A stretch of 64,000 nt of DNA, taken from the NCBI GenBank assembly GCA_026874595.1, contig CM049316.1:13692839-13756838 (forward strand). Direction: 5' to 3'. This DNA comes from Sipunculus nudus. Its lineage: Eukaryota > Annelida > Sipuncula > Golfingiida > Sipunculidae. The translations under genes and the position numbers were made by a program. The first letter of the stretch is position 1. Each line of letters starts with the position of its first letter. Under the pieces are notes generated by a model that was not told where the DNA came from, ran no database searches, and was given only the letters and a program-made list of their open reading frames with translations. Shown one piece after another: positions 27,401 to 42,400 of this stretch.

Positions 27401-30400
27401 TATCTTCAACACCAAGCAACATCTGTGGCCCGTTTTGCTGAAAATAAAGTAGCAAACATCAAATTCCTGGCACCCTGTAAAAGAATATAAAGTATAAACA
27501 CTGTTTCGGTGGGGTATTTTTTACCTAGTAATTTTAAAGAATAATACCTAATCTGCTGGATAGCACTACTATTGGCTTTTGCTTTGAACAAATAAGTATT
27601 TTTCAATTATATTGGTAATTTGAACCATATTGCTTTCTCTGTGGTATTTGTTGTTTTTACTTGTGTGATTAATTAACCTTTTCTGGGGAAACATAAATGA
27701 ATACCCCCCTTTGAATACTTCCACAGGGGAAAATCAGGTCAACAGGAAGATTTTGAACCCACAGCAGATTTAATCTGAATCATGGACCAGATAATGATCT
27801 TTATCATTCTGTGTAGAATTCATAAAATAATTTTTAAAGGACAGGTCCTTAGCTTGTTGGTGGCATGGTTAACTGAAAGCTGACTATGAGATATGAATGA
27901 TATGGTATCACCAGGCCATCTGTATTTCAGGTTAATTATGCTACGAATTATGTAACACCCTGTCAATATGATATTCCACCATTTTGAATTTGACAGATAA
28001 ATTAGGCAGGAATCAATTATGGACCTTGAACTCAAAAGCCTTTTGGGCTATGTTCTAACCTTTAATACATTTTGTAAACGAACAATGAGACTCAAAATCA
28101 GAACTTACTGTACTCTCTACTTCTGGAAATACACTATCATGCTGGAAGATACTGCTGTCATAGCCTGGTACCTGTGACCCAGTGGTCCTGCTCATGGGGT
28201 CAGAGGTCATGAAGAAACGTGATGCCAAGCCTTGGTCATCAACATCAATCTGGTAGCAAACAGAAAAGAGGTTGACTGTATCATAGCATTTAGAGCCTGC
28301 TACAGTGACATTTAAGGATGAAATCAGGAAGCATGCCACTGTAATTTGACAGATGCAGGAGGACTAATATGATTTGGAAGGGCTCTGACCATCTTATATA
28401 AACTATGATGTATATATCATTTGCTCTGGCATAAATCCATATGAATACCAACGAGAGCTACGGTAAAAAGATGACAAGCTGAAACATGTTGATCTGATAT
28501 TAGTATGATGATCACAAAATAATAGTTGCTGTCAGGCCTTATTACCGAAACAAATATTACATACTTTACATCACCCAAATATCAATATTTTACTGATAAT
28601 CAATGGCAAAAGCAGGCCCACTATTGATATTAACATTTATCTCTTATAATAAGCCACCCTTGTTTTATAGATAATCCATTCATGAATAATACATTGACCC
28701 ATGTCATGTCACAGATTTCTGTTATAAACTTTCTAAAAACTTTTTCCTGTCAGACATGATCAGCTGAAACAAAAGACCAGACTTGCAGCTGTAGAAATAT
28801 TGATATAAATTAGTGAAAAATTTACCTTAAACTGGGTGGATAGAGAGATGGATGAACATTGTATTATTTTTTATTATTCTGATACTAACAGCATGTCACA
28901 GGACTGTCATGACTGTCACACACACACATACATACTTACCGATTGTGCTGTCCCATTGTTCCTGTCATCTTCCGCATCAACTGATGCCCCTGACAGCGTT
29001 CGGTCACGAAATAAATCTGGGTTGTTGAAGTGAACATGCTGAGCAAGGTTACCAGCATAATCATGATCAGACAACAGGTCATTGCCCATGGGCTGCACAC
29101 GGTCCTCATTCTGAAAGAATAAATTTATGCAAAGAGTATTTTAAACGGAGGGGTTCATTTATTTATGCACCTGTGTTAACCAAAGGTTATGAGCAATTAT
29201 GGACCCCTGAGTAAGCTAATTTTTAGGATGATGGACCAGAATTTGAGAAACACTTGATTAATAAATAAAGTTTTTTTTTTGTCCAAGAGGGTGCAGTCTA
29301 ATGAATGAAGGTGAAAAATGATACATCATCTTAAGACTCTGGATTTCTGGCAGAGGATTAATCCAATATCTACAGCATATAAAACAAATTTGAAATTTTC
29401 CTAACTGGTCATGACTTAAACCTTGTGGGCCCCTGAAAGGGGTTTTGATCTTGTACCTGCAGTTTCAAGGTCTAGTGGTCTGACCACTGAGGGATATCCC
29501 TAACATGACAGAGGGTAACACCTGAGTCTAAGATTTTTAATTGACACTTACATCAGGAAATTCATCTTGGGAACTTGGTGTCAGCAGACCATTGTGTAAG
29601 AACCCAAGCCCTCGTAATATTTCTGACGTGGTGGCTCCCGCAGCACCCCGAGGCTGGGCATCCTCCTCAACATCGCTGCTCCCGTCACCTCCCCCACCTC
29701 CATCTCCCGGGACAGGTGATGATGTCACATCCCCCTCCCCAGACTCTCTCTCCAGCTGGACGATGTCCTCTGCATCTTCTCCATCTGTAAAATACATTAA
29801 ACTAAGTATGTCTTTTGTGTCTGTATGAAAAAGTTAATTGTTAATGTTCAATCTGCACTGCTGTTCACATCTAATTGGGAATTTGGTACAGAATTGTGTT
29901 CTTTTAAAGTTCATTTTCATGCAAACAATGATCCTATACATCAGTTCTGTGCCTTGTCCATTAAGATATTAAATCATTCCTTAGTGTTCTGCCCTGTCCA
30001 TTACGATACAAAAGACATCAATTAATTAGTGCTCTGCTGCACTTGTTAAATAAGTCCTATGCGGTTTCCACTGAAAATGTAAAGACAGTTATGTATATCT
30101 GCTATGTCTACTTTATTTAGGCTTACAAACATTTATAAGTGTTCTGGTAAAAACTGAAAGACATTTAAACATGCTCTGGTGTGTCTATCAAGAACTGAAA
30201 GATATTTATTGTAAATTTTATAGGTGCTCTGCTGTATCTTTTATTAATAGTGTTATGATATATATTGGTAAGTGCTCTGTTGTGTCCATTAAGACTAGAA
30301 GGACCTCTGTTAGTACTCTGTTGTGTCCATTAAAACCAGATGGACATTTGTAAGTACTCTGCTGTATCCATTGTGACTAGAAGGGCATTTGTAAGTGCTC

Positions 30401-33400
30401 TGTTGTGTCCATTAAGACTAGAGGGACATTTTAAGTATTCTGCTGTGTCCATTAAGATTAGAAAGATATTTGTTAGTACTCTGCTGTGTCCATTAAGATA
30501 AACAATACCTGCTCTGCTGTACCCACTTGCCCCTTCCTGGTTAGTGTACATGTGGTTGCTCTGTAATTGATAACAGATTTCTGGTAATTTTCTTTAAAAT
30601 TTCTAATCCATTTATATGATCTATAGTCGATACTCTTCATAACTGCTCCAAGCAAACAATATAATGAATACATATATGTTATATTTACACAATAATGTTT
30701 GTTGGAAGAAAAAAATAAGCATTAATTTAACTTAAATCAACTAGATTAATTAATAATAAACTTATTTCCATTGAATTAAGGAATTTACTTTTACTGTACC
30801 AGGGGTGGGAAAATTGTTTGTAATTAAAACTCACATTTCATTCAGGCCTTAATATGTCCTGGTCAATTGATATGTCAGAGCTCACTGACCGAACATGTAA
30901 CATCAGTTGAAACACCATTTTATACTAACTTTGATTACAGTATGTTTACATCATACTTCGAATAAACAGTAAAAGACTCCTACCTGGCGTACTGCTTCCA
31001 GCTCGTCATCAGTGTCAATATCACTACCCATCTCACTGTACAGCCCCTCTTGCCTGTGTGGCTTACGAGGGCTGGGACTCGACAACTTGCTCATATCTGT
31101 TAATTACAATAATGAGACATTATACTTAAAAGAGTCACCAAAGAATTAGCTCTTTCTGATAAGCGCAAAACTGCAATTCTCTTTCAGCTGGACAGACTCT
31201 ACATTGAATGGTCAACTATAAGAACAGGCCGGACTTCAAATTTTTATACAACAGTTTGGATAAAACTTGTTCTAAGGCAATGATCATTTGGACAGGCTTC
31301 TGAAAAAAAAGAGCCCTTTGGTGGTCACAAGGCACAAATGACATATATCTACAGTGCAGCTACTAAAACCAACCTGAACATAAGTAACAGTTACACTGTT
31401 GTCTCCTGTATTCAATACTTGTTGGTGGAGGCATGTGCTCCCTGTCTGCTCTCTATTAAGGTCATAGGTCATACCTCCAAATATAGATGATGATCTTCCA
31501 ACTGTATCTCCGTTCTCCTGACCATCTCCAGCATTATGTTCGGGCCGTGTTTGTCTGAAGTAGATAGAATCTAGCTGGTTGTCATCCCCTGCGCTGAGTT
31601 TTGGTGCACCAGCTGGAAGAAGGGAGAGACACTGATTATACCAAGAATGGTGTGAGCAACCTCAGGCAGTGTAGCATTATCAGTCACCAGTCTGTATGCA
31701 CTGGTCTCCTCAGCAGGGGCCATTACAGTCACATATTCACAGATGATTCAATTGTGAAAGAAGAAATTCATGGGGTAAATGAACAAAAATTACAAAGAAA
31801 CTAGGACATACATATTCTTATACCCCATCCAAATACATGACGTCTACAGATCCATCAAAAGATGGAACGTTTCACACTATATCCAAATACAGAACGTCTG
31901 ATACTTTACCCAAATATATAAAGAAAGTTGGGTTTACAGGCTGATATCATCAGATTTTACAGTTCCTTTTTTTGGTCTATTTTTTTCTAGTAGGTTTGCT
32001 TGGCAAGGAAGGAAACAAGCCCAGCTCTATAATGGGCTTTGGAGGGTTATTTCTTCTTCATTTGCATGCTACCAAAGACCATTACCCATTCACTTTTTGG
32101 TAGAGAGGACCCATCTTTGTGGTGACGACTTTGGCCACGAGTCCTAGCATGGAAGGAATTCTAAACAGGACATGAACCCACAACTATGCTGTCACAGGTC
32201 CAGTGAACTATCCTTTACATCATCAAGCTCCACAAAAGTCGAAAAACAGCAAGTTTACTACTCCATCCAAAGAAGAAGAATGACAAAGGACTGCATTTTC
32301 ATACATGATAAAATTGAGATTATAAGAGAAAGTTTTTAATTATCTTAGAATGCGTTTTGGTGATCAGTTGCTGGATTGCACTAAAAACCTTGATCATAAA
32401 CTAATGGTGTCTCTCAAATGAAGAAATCTGTGTCAACATTTTAGAGATTGTTAAAAGTATGTGGATGTTTCTTGAATAAAAAAGTTGCTTAACACATTTT
32501 AGGACCTACAAAAGGATGGTTTATATCTGGATTTCCCTGCTGAGTGCCTTGTGGTTTTGTGTTTCTGCAGGCAAAATAATCCTTAGGAGAATACCTGGCA
32601 ACCTGTCTGCAGTCACAGCCAAATTACACTTATGCTTGTTCCAAGATCAAGAAATAGTAACCAAATGAATATTTATTTATCATAACAGATTTTTCTTCTA
32701 TTATGCTTTCAGTATATATATGCATTTTACTCACCTGAAAATATGCTATTTAATATCTTACATATCTTTGCTGTATAAAGCTGCTTTGATTTACATTAAA
32801 GAACATGTCAAATCAAACTGAAGAAACTAAATTACAGATGTCAAAATTATGTCAGATTCCCAAGCAAGTCCCAATCTGACAGTTGTCATTGGTCTGTCCC
32901 TGTTCTGTGATGTTTAGACTAAACTGAAATGCATTATTTTCACTTTTTTTCAGCCATACAAGCAAGGCAGCTGATCAAAGACAGGACAGCAAGAGTGTAC
33001 CTCTAGTAGTGTGGGGAATCTGTTAAAATTTAATGAACAATCATCGGTAAAATCTGGGTGACCTCTACTGTCCAATAACAGGAATTTATGGGTAGTTCAT
33101 GAGTATGAAATTTCTGACTGTATACAGACCTGCACATTGTAGTAACTGATGTATAAGCTTAAGTTTGTTAATTATATGTAATAATTCTATATCCTATGAT
33201 GTCTGTGGGAAGTAACTTTAGGTATTAGTAAACACAAGTCTTTTTTTTACTTTGGTTGTGTGAATCAAATGAAAGCATATATTTCCTCTTAAGTTATATG
33301 CAAAACTCAGCAAGACTGATGATCAGAACTTTTGCACCAATCATTGATTATGATTGATTATCAGCCTATCACTTATCTGTAGTACAACTTTTTCTTGTTA

Positions 33401-36400
33401 AATTAGATTGTTATCTACAGCCATCACAGGTAATAGCACACCTGTAGTGAAAAACAGTATAAAAGTGTTTAGTTCTGGAGAATTCAAATTAACAGGTTAG
33501 TTTCCTATAATTCAATAATGAAACTTATTTTACCAATATCAGACATAGCTGTCATAACAATGAGGACTGTATTATATGAAAAACATCATACAAATAAAAC
33601 ATACACTTCCAATCACAAAAATACAAACAGACCAAGTGAAGTTTAAATTATTTTTATTACAAATCTGCTAATTACTTGGAACTCATATTCAATCAGAATA
33701 AAATGCCCACTTCTCTAAAATAACTTAATAATCAATTAATGATATTTTATGAAGCAAAGACAAGTTTATTAATTCATACAAGCACACATGATTATATACA
33801 TATAATGCGTCAATTCAAAGAAAACTGATGAAATTAATTTTCAAACTGACAGAAAATTAAGTTTCACAACTTTTTATGGCCTATTGCACATTCCTAAAAC
33901 TTATTCCTAAGTATTTAACTTACCATACTCAAGTATTTAATTTTCACATTTCAAAATTTCAAAAATATTTAAAGGTACACATATCCTTGCACCTTGCTTT
34001 TCTTTGAGAAGTGAATAAGATAAAGGACTGTTTCACCATTAATCACAAGCATAGACAAAAATAATCTCAACGCCAGCAGTTATAGTGATAAGTTATATTT
34101 ACCATAGAAACACACAGATGTATACAAACAACAAATATATACAGACAAGGAAACACCCAAATAAATATAGTATGTGGAAATGTTAAAATACATGCATAGT
34201 AAATTTCTACTTTCACCACCCAGTATCATTTTGATTAAATGCCCTTTGAGTACTATTGCACTAATTTTTCAACAGCATAACTCTGCATATATACCAGTAA
34301 AATGACCAATAAGGTTAGACAATTCTCCTGAATATATGACCTGACAATTACCCATCATCCTCTGTGTTATTACCCATAATCCAGTACATCATGTCCTCAC
34401 ATCCTCAAAAACAATTAAAAAGACTGCACAAGGCAATTGTTGAATATGGGTAGTATAGAAAAGTGAGCATAACTCCTGTATACAAAATTTCATCATCCTT
34501 GTGATATAAGCATGAAGACAATTGTCTATATATATTTATATGTTATATGTTTTTATATGTAAATTTAAATATAAAAGTTATATTATATTGGTAAACCGCT
34601 TGAATACAGTCATCACTTACACCTGATATGACCTGAAGGGTGGTTCTGCGCACAAGATGATGCCCTTAAACAAACTAAGACTACCAGTTGGATCAGCTAC
34701 CCTCTGCTTTCATTCTCTTCTCATCATGACAAGGACTTATACACCAGTGCTGGAATAGCAACGCCTGCTGTAAAGCTCTGCAGAATCACATCCGTTCTCA
34801 CATATGTCTGCAGCAGAGCTTTTAAAAGCAGAGTAGAGCTGCTCAGAACACACATCGTCAATGGCACCTGTAACAAGAGCTCTAAAGAGCACATCCCTTG
34901 TATATGACAACTGCAGCAGAGCTCCACAGAATACACACCTGGTGAAGGACAGCTATAGCAGAGCTCTACAGAGAATACCTCTAGTGAAGGACACCTACAG
35001 CAGAGTTCCACAGAGCATACCCCAAGAGAAGAACAAATACAGCAGAGCTCCACAAAGCACATAACTTGTATGACATCTGCAGCAGAGCTCCACAGAGCAC
35101 AAACCTTGCCAATGACATAGATGTAGAATATGTTCGCAAAGCACACCCGAGTTAACGACTTTTACAGAAGAGCAGTGCAGACCATAAACAATTACCTCTG
35201 ATTCATTACATAACCTTGAACAAAGTTATCCTGTAGAAAACACACCCTATCCATTAACAGGACATATATCATAACTCTGCAGATCACATCTTTTTAAAAG
35301 GACAACACAATTTGAAGCATCACTCTGCAAACTAAATCTTGTTCCAATGACAATATGACATATCTTGTTCAAATGACAAAACATGCAGAAATCTGCAGAT
35401 ACTATCTCATTCAAGTGAACGACAGCTTGTAGCAGAACCTGCAGATCACATCTTGTTCCAACAGCAACACAACTTGCAGCAGAATTTTGTAATTCACATT
35501 TCATTCCAGTGACAAGACAACTTGTAGTACTATTCTGCAGATCACATCTTGTTCCAGTGACAACACAACATGCAGCAGAATTCTGCGGATCACATGCAGA
35601 AAACACATAATGCACTTCTGCTGATAACAAATTCCCCCTTTGACAGATCACCCGCTAATTCACAATGCCAACATATGATATTGCATAATACATCATACCA
35701 AATCCATCTACTACTAATGCAGCATTTCTTTTTAAAACCACATGCTTCATGATTCTAAAGTATATCCATATACTTATCATAACCTCAGAACACAGGACAT
35801 CAATTTTTGCAAGCAGGACTTAAACTGCAGAATCATCACCAATAATGCATCCATTTCCTAAAATAGTGCCAACATTAGCATCACAGAAACCTGTGCAGGA
35901 AACATCCATCTAAAAACCTGAACAATCCTTTAGAAGAGTGCCAAAGTGCACCAAACACTAGAGACTAGTCTACCACAAGACACTATTAACAATCTATCTA
36001 CAACAGACCCTTCATATGATTTCTTTCAGGTCATAATGGGCCCTTCTCAACACATTATGCCCCCTGCTGGACATTAAAGTAATTAAAATCCCCATTCAAG
36101 TCCAAGAGCCAGCCAATAATTTGCTTGTACATTTTTATATTGTTACATGTATTTGAATATTTGTTAACTACCTAAAGAGACTTTAATGGCTTTTATTTGA
36201 CCCTGCGTCAGCAGCTCCAGGTGTAAACTAAACGCAAGCTTTCTATAGTTAAGTGCTGGCTGACCCAAGAATGGTTGGGTCTGTCTTAATTGTGCATTCA
36301 CATGAAAAAGGTAAACTGCTTATAAATGACAAAGCAACCCTTAGAAACTGGTCTCAACATTATCAACCTTCTCGTACATTAAATAGGAAGAGATGCCCAT

Positions 36401-39400
36401 GTAATATTACTTAAACCTGGCAATGATCTTTTATTTTCTTAACCACTGCACATATGAACAGCAGTCATTAAATGCTTACTCAGGACTACAAACCATAACT
36501 TTGCTTTTTCAACAGAATTATTCTTTAAACTGATCAACTTTAATGATGCAATAACTTTGTCACTGATAAAAATTCCCTTTAATTTCCACCAAAATAAAAC
36601 AGTTTTCAATCTTGTCCCAATCACTATATTTACCCAATCATAACAGTTCATCACAGTTATTCAATCAATAAAACAAACATGTTCAAGTGAAACCTTTGCT
36701 CATACACTGTATCCAAAGTACATGGTTTCTCAGGATTCATATAGAGCTGCAAAACACATACATCCTACTTTTTGTACCTCTATCAAAGCAGTCTCAAAGC
36801 ACTCTTATAAAATATCAAATCTCATTCCATGCTTTCCATACTTTGGTCTCAATCAGCTGTTATAGCGAACATGGCAGGCTAAATAAAAGATCCACATCTG
36901 ACAATGAGTGGAAGAGAAACTGACAAGCACTTAAATACTGTATACACTTATAAACATGCTCTCAAGAATCACTTACGAATCATTTAACCTAGCTACATGA
37001 CTAAGTACTGGCACTGACATATGAGTGTAAATAAAGAAAACTTAAGTACAGACTCAGCTATAATACTGGTAGAATTTCAGCATGAAAATGATACCGGTAA
37101 GTAATTCAATACATTAGTTTGCACACCTTTTCCCTGATATTTTCCACAAGGAAAAGGCAGCACCTGGACTCTTTATTTGGCATAAAACGGTTACTTCGAT
37201 GTCGAGTCAAAAAATGCCATTTGCACAAAAGATGATTGAGTTTTGATATTTAGATTTCATACTGCAGACTGTAGCTATATTTGCAAGTTTACAACCCTCT
37301 CCCTTTCCAATCCCCCCTCCTCCCCCAACCCCCCGCCCCCCACACACATAACACAAATTTGTATCAAAGTGGGGAACAAGTACGTAAGGAGTACGCATGA
37401 TCATCTACTGATATCAAAAGCCCTTGTATTTTTACATGGAGAACATAGAACTTCATAAGTTACAACACACATGCCCCTTCCCCTATCCCTGGCAGCTATA
37501 AAATGTATTATTTACCTGTGAAAATTCTGTGGCTCATCTATGACATGAATAAACAAGTGTTTGTGCTATAAGGCATTTTACCATAGAACTCTCAAAGTTG
37601 CACAGAACTGACCCCAATATGCCAAAGCCTTTGTAAAGTCATTTGTGCGAGACATGCTGAACCTATGAAATGGTCATTTATTGACCATGGCTAGACTAAA
37701 TATGGTGACTCAGATACAAAGTTATGTGTTAGACAAATTCGATATGTTAAAAGGCAAAAAAGTTATATATCAGAGAAATCATGAAAAATGTGCTGACCAA
37801 GCATATTAACAGGATTTGTGTTTCTAAGAGTTCACTGCTTAATGTACAAAATCATACAACCGGAAATATGTACCATGTTAGTATGACTATTACAATCCCC
37901 CTCCCCCTGAAGTTAAAGTCTTAAAGGTGTATATTAAACTAGAATGGCCATCCCAAAACATTAGGTGTAAAAATATGCACTATCTTAAAACAATTATTAC
38001 AGCAGATTTGAAGATCAAGGTCAATGTCATATGTTTTTGAATTTCTCCAAGATTTTGGCAGAAAGAACTGGTGTGTCAAATTTGAAGAAAAAATCTTTAG
38101 TACTTCCACAGTTTAGGGGTTCCAATAATCCTAAAATTGCAAAGATTTGAACTTAAAGATCAAGGTCAAGGTCACCAGAACCTTTACTATTCCGAGAACT
38201 CAGTGGAAACAACTTGTGTGTCGAATCTGAGGGAAAAAAATATGCAATACTTTTATCAGTTATTGTGCTCACAAGACTAACTACAAATTGGCTTATTTGA
38301 TCTTGGAGATCCTGGTTAAGGTCACTGGTTTTCAAACTCATCCAAGCACTTCACTGAAACAAGTTGTGTACCAAATTTGAGGATAAAATGTGATATACTT
38401 CCAAAGTCAAGGGGTTCACAAAGATCTGACCTTGAAGATGAATGTCAAGGTCATCAGTTTTCAAACTCATCCAAGATTTTGTTTGTAACAATTTGTTTAA
38501 AGTTTTGGGAAAAAATATGCAGCCCTTCAAAAGTTATCGTGTTCACAAGATATCCTACAGACAATAACGCGGACAACAACAGATGATGGCACTTAAAACA
38601 ACGTCTCATCTGGGGACATAATAATAGTAAAAAGCACCCAACATAAGCCATGCAAAATCATAATAGAGAATGACCTTAAACGGTCCTTTCTCACATAGCA
38701 GGCCTTGGACCAAACAATTTATGTTTTTAACCACCCAAGAAAAAAAAGAAAAATTAATCTTTCCTGAGTTTTACAACAAGCCATTATAGCAAAAGAAAGA
38801 CCAAGTTAACATCCAGCCATTTAGCCATGGCAATTAATACAAAACTGCAACTTAGCAAAATGTGTGACCTTACCCAGGATCTAGGAGCAATCATTTTAAT
38901 GGTTCACATAAAACAAGACAAAGCAATACAAGCTACAACACAATATGTATCAGCTCAACTTAGACATGGAGTGAAGACTGATAAAACCATTATAACCATT
39001 TATCTGGAAATTTTGCTAAATAATACCTGCTTACTCCTAATAAGAAATTAAGAGGATGATTATCACAAAATGACAAAAATTTCTTAATTTTCTTCACCAA
39101 AACAATTTCAGCCAGCTATTACATACAGCTATTGCAGCATGTTAAACGTGTTAGAAACCATGGTAAGTCTATCTGTCAGGCATTCTAGACAGATATATTA
39201 CAAATATCTTACACTTTTGATGTTAAAATAATATAAGGTTCATATGGTACGGTACAAAATGTAAAAAAAAATCTAATATTAAATATAACCTAATGGCAAG
39301 GTCATATTAACATTTGAATTAATTTGCGAAAGGCCAACATCTTTTTACTGTCTCACTGTCCGCATATTTAACATAGTTCATTTTGATTCATGGGAAGGTC

Positions 39401-42400
39401 ATGTGATCACTTCGACTAATCTCTGGTTGGCTGACATTATGTTAATACTTTTTAAGCTATTAACATTTTCTCTGTAACTATTTATATGCAACATTGAATG
39501 CTTGTATTATATTTGTTCAGATTTCAGCCTTATTTTCAGCATTAAATTATTAAGCATGAAGTATTTACATTAAAACAAATACTTCTCTTTTGATGAAAGC
39601 AGGGATAAAAATAAATTCTGGACATGAAATCACTGAGCCCGCAAGTCTTAGATTCCACACTTTAAAAATGGTGCTTTCAAGATGAAATGTAACTTTAAAT
39701 TACATTAGCTGCTAACATTACAAGCACTCTGGGCTAGCAGAAAGTGTTTGGGCAGTTTCATACGATCATTCTCACACAGGGGTTAGCTTCAATGGCAAAG
39801 TGTTATTCAGATCCGACTTCATCCACTCTAAGTCCCGTGTCATTTGGCCAAGGTGTCTGCAAAGAAGGACAGAAAACCTGTACTGGCCACCAATTACTTT
39901 AATGACATGGATAACGCACAATATACATGCACGCCATGCACCAAGCACACCAAGTGTATGTGAGAAACAGTGGTAATGGGCAAATACAATAGTAAGTAAG
40001 TCTGACACATAATACTGATCTGCTCATTGGTCCAAAAGGAATGATATGATCCTCGATGGCTCTGACAAGAATCAATACAACTGACTGGCAGAAATTTCAC
40101 ACACTCAATTATGACTGCTTTAATTTTTTATCAATAATCCAATGCTGACTGATAATAACATTTCTCCTAAATGTTTAATCAGCATTACTTTTATCAATAA
40201 CTGATAATCAGAATCTGGTTGATAAACGATGATTATTTCCAGTCTCCTACTAAGTTGCAGGATATATCATAATGATTTATAAAAGTTTCCTATCAAAACA
40301 CCTTGAAATTTTGCTGTTTAGAAATGAGAGACTAGTGTGTTTTCCCAAACTGTTATATTATTTCAGCTGCTGCATGTACAGTAATTAAAGCAGGGGGCAT
40401 GGTGCTTGTTGGTATGCATACCTGTATCGCCACTCACAATTTTAATTGACCCTTTTGAGGTGAGATAAAGTGACAGGTAGCCACAGTGTCTGCTCAATGA
40501 GGGATCAGGTGGACTGTAAGAGCCCGAATAACACATCCCACGCCACGACACAAGTGTCTATATGTCCTCACAGATAACACATCCTTTTGTGTTTGGTACT
40601 TATGTACATGTTCATGGGTAATTAAAACAAATATATATCTTAATTATAAGGCGCTTGAAAGTAAATAAACTGCACTTTACAAAATATATTCACAATGTTG
40701 TCTGGCAGCAGTATTATTTAAGCTGAGTATAGTTTTTACAATTTGCCCTGAGATGTTGAATACACAAAGATATGTACAACACTTGTTGGTGTATAAGGTC
40801 TGTGGTACATCTCTTAATGTATTTAGTTACCATAGCTATATAAACAATAGATATAAACCAATCAGATGGTTTTACAAATTTACATTTTAATCAGATCAGT
40901 TTCTTAGGGAAATGATACTTCTTAGGGTATAATACCATATAATGTCTTTAAAGTCCCAGTTTTGCTATTTATTATAGGCTTTTCCATGGATAACAAATGA
41001 TTAATAAGTGATTAAGATGCTGATTGGCAAAAAATGGGGTCCAATCAAAACTAAAAATGACAATGCATCACATCTTAACATAATCCATAGATAAACCATG
41101 AGGTTGAAAAGCGGTAAACAACTTAGAAAGAGAAGATTATTAATCGAAAAGGCTTTGTCTTCTGATGTAAACATGCAGCAGTGATGCTGTCCTCCAGTGC
41201 AGACTTTTTAACTTGGACTTGGACTTGAGGGTCTGGACTCAGATTCAGAGGGAAGGATTCAAGAAATTAGCCTGAGTCCATCTTGAGTCCAGAGTCAGAT
41301 GGGTGACCTACTATAAGAATATTATAGAAAATAAGACCATTTATACTAAGTTTTAGCTCTGCATTAAATATTCAAGCAAAGGGCACTTGTAAACTAACAT
41401 AAAATTTGCATGATTATCTCAAATATCCTTTTTAAATTTCTTTTAATAAGAAGATTTGTATCAGACTCAGACTTTGACTTGAGTTCCAAATGACTTGGAC
41501 TCAAAGACTTGGACTTGAACTCGAACCTCAAGGACACCGACAAGGGTTCTCTGTATGTTTAGAAGATGAGGGCTTATATCTTTAATATTTTACAAGAATC
41601 ACATTTGTATACATTTTACAGGGGAGTAAAAATAGGCTGAAATATGTTTCAATACAATTTTTTATCAGTTCTTTGGTAATTTATATAAAAGAAGAACATT
41701 TGCTATATATCTGACATTTCTGTCAATAATAATATCATGTGAAATATTTTTTGACTGAACATGGATATAATTTTTTTAATATTTTTGTGCATTCTATTTC
41801 ATGCAAACCATGCAATCTGTGGTACTTCATTCTAAGGATCTGTAAACCTTGCACTGATCAACAATCTTCCTGACAAGATAATGTTTTATGATTTGTAACA
41901 ATCAATAGTGCACCCATCACCTTAATATCTTTAATCTATACTTTTTAGTTACCTGATGTCTGTTTGACCTCAGGCATTTGATACGTCACCCATATATCAC
42001 ACATGGACTGTTTGTTTTCCCATCACAATCACAGCAAGGTACCCAGGTAAGTCAAGGCCAATTACTGTTTTTTTCAAATGATTTATAAAAAGTTTCTCTA
42101 TAAACAGTAATAAGCCTTCAAAGACCAATTTTGATATATCATGTGCAAAGTTCACCTCTGTCCCTACACAGAAATCAGTTGGGCACAATTGGTAATTTAT
42201 ACAATTATATTTTATCCAGATTCTTTTATCAAATTGCAGTGACACCATGTGCAACATTACATTTCATGCCATACATGACAAAGAAGTATTCTGGTTGATT
42301 TTTGTCAGTTTTGATTCTGAAATCCAGAGAGGTTTCAAATTACCATAGGGTGAATTCAATACAAAGGTCCCAGATAAGAATTACCAGTGGCAGTATGGCA

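Larger units (their letters stand above)
20927..29551. other. Short introns between w6 and w15: mostly featureless
   Basis: The introns at 20927-21229, 23600-24233, 24373-25117, 25319-25825, 25891-26425, 26645-27289, 27438-28108, 28250-28939 and 29111-29551 are AT-rich, and I see no clear repeat or RNA gene in them. The intron at 20037-20783 is likewise plain. Weak tRNA-like words near 27750 and 29450 may be old SINE fragments. Confidence 0.45.

Noticed and set aside
27720-27800. B-box-like GTGGGTTCAAAATC (minus strand), and a similar tRNA-like word near 29440-29500
   Set aside because: Possible old SINE heads, but no paired A box or shared body could be traced. Too weak to annotate.
29541-29828. 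Plus-strand open frames of 71-95 codons opposite exon w6
   Set aside because: They are antisense shadows of the GC-rich coding exon and lack any independent signal.
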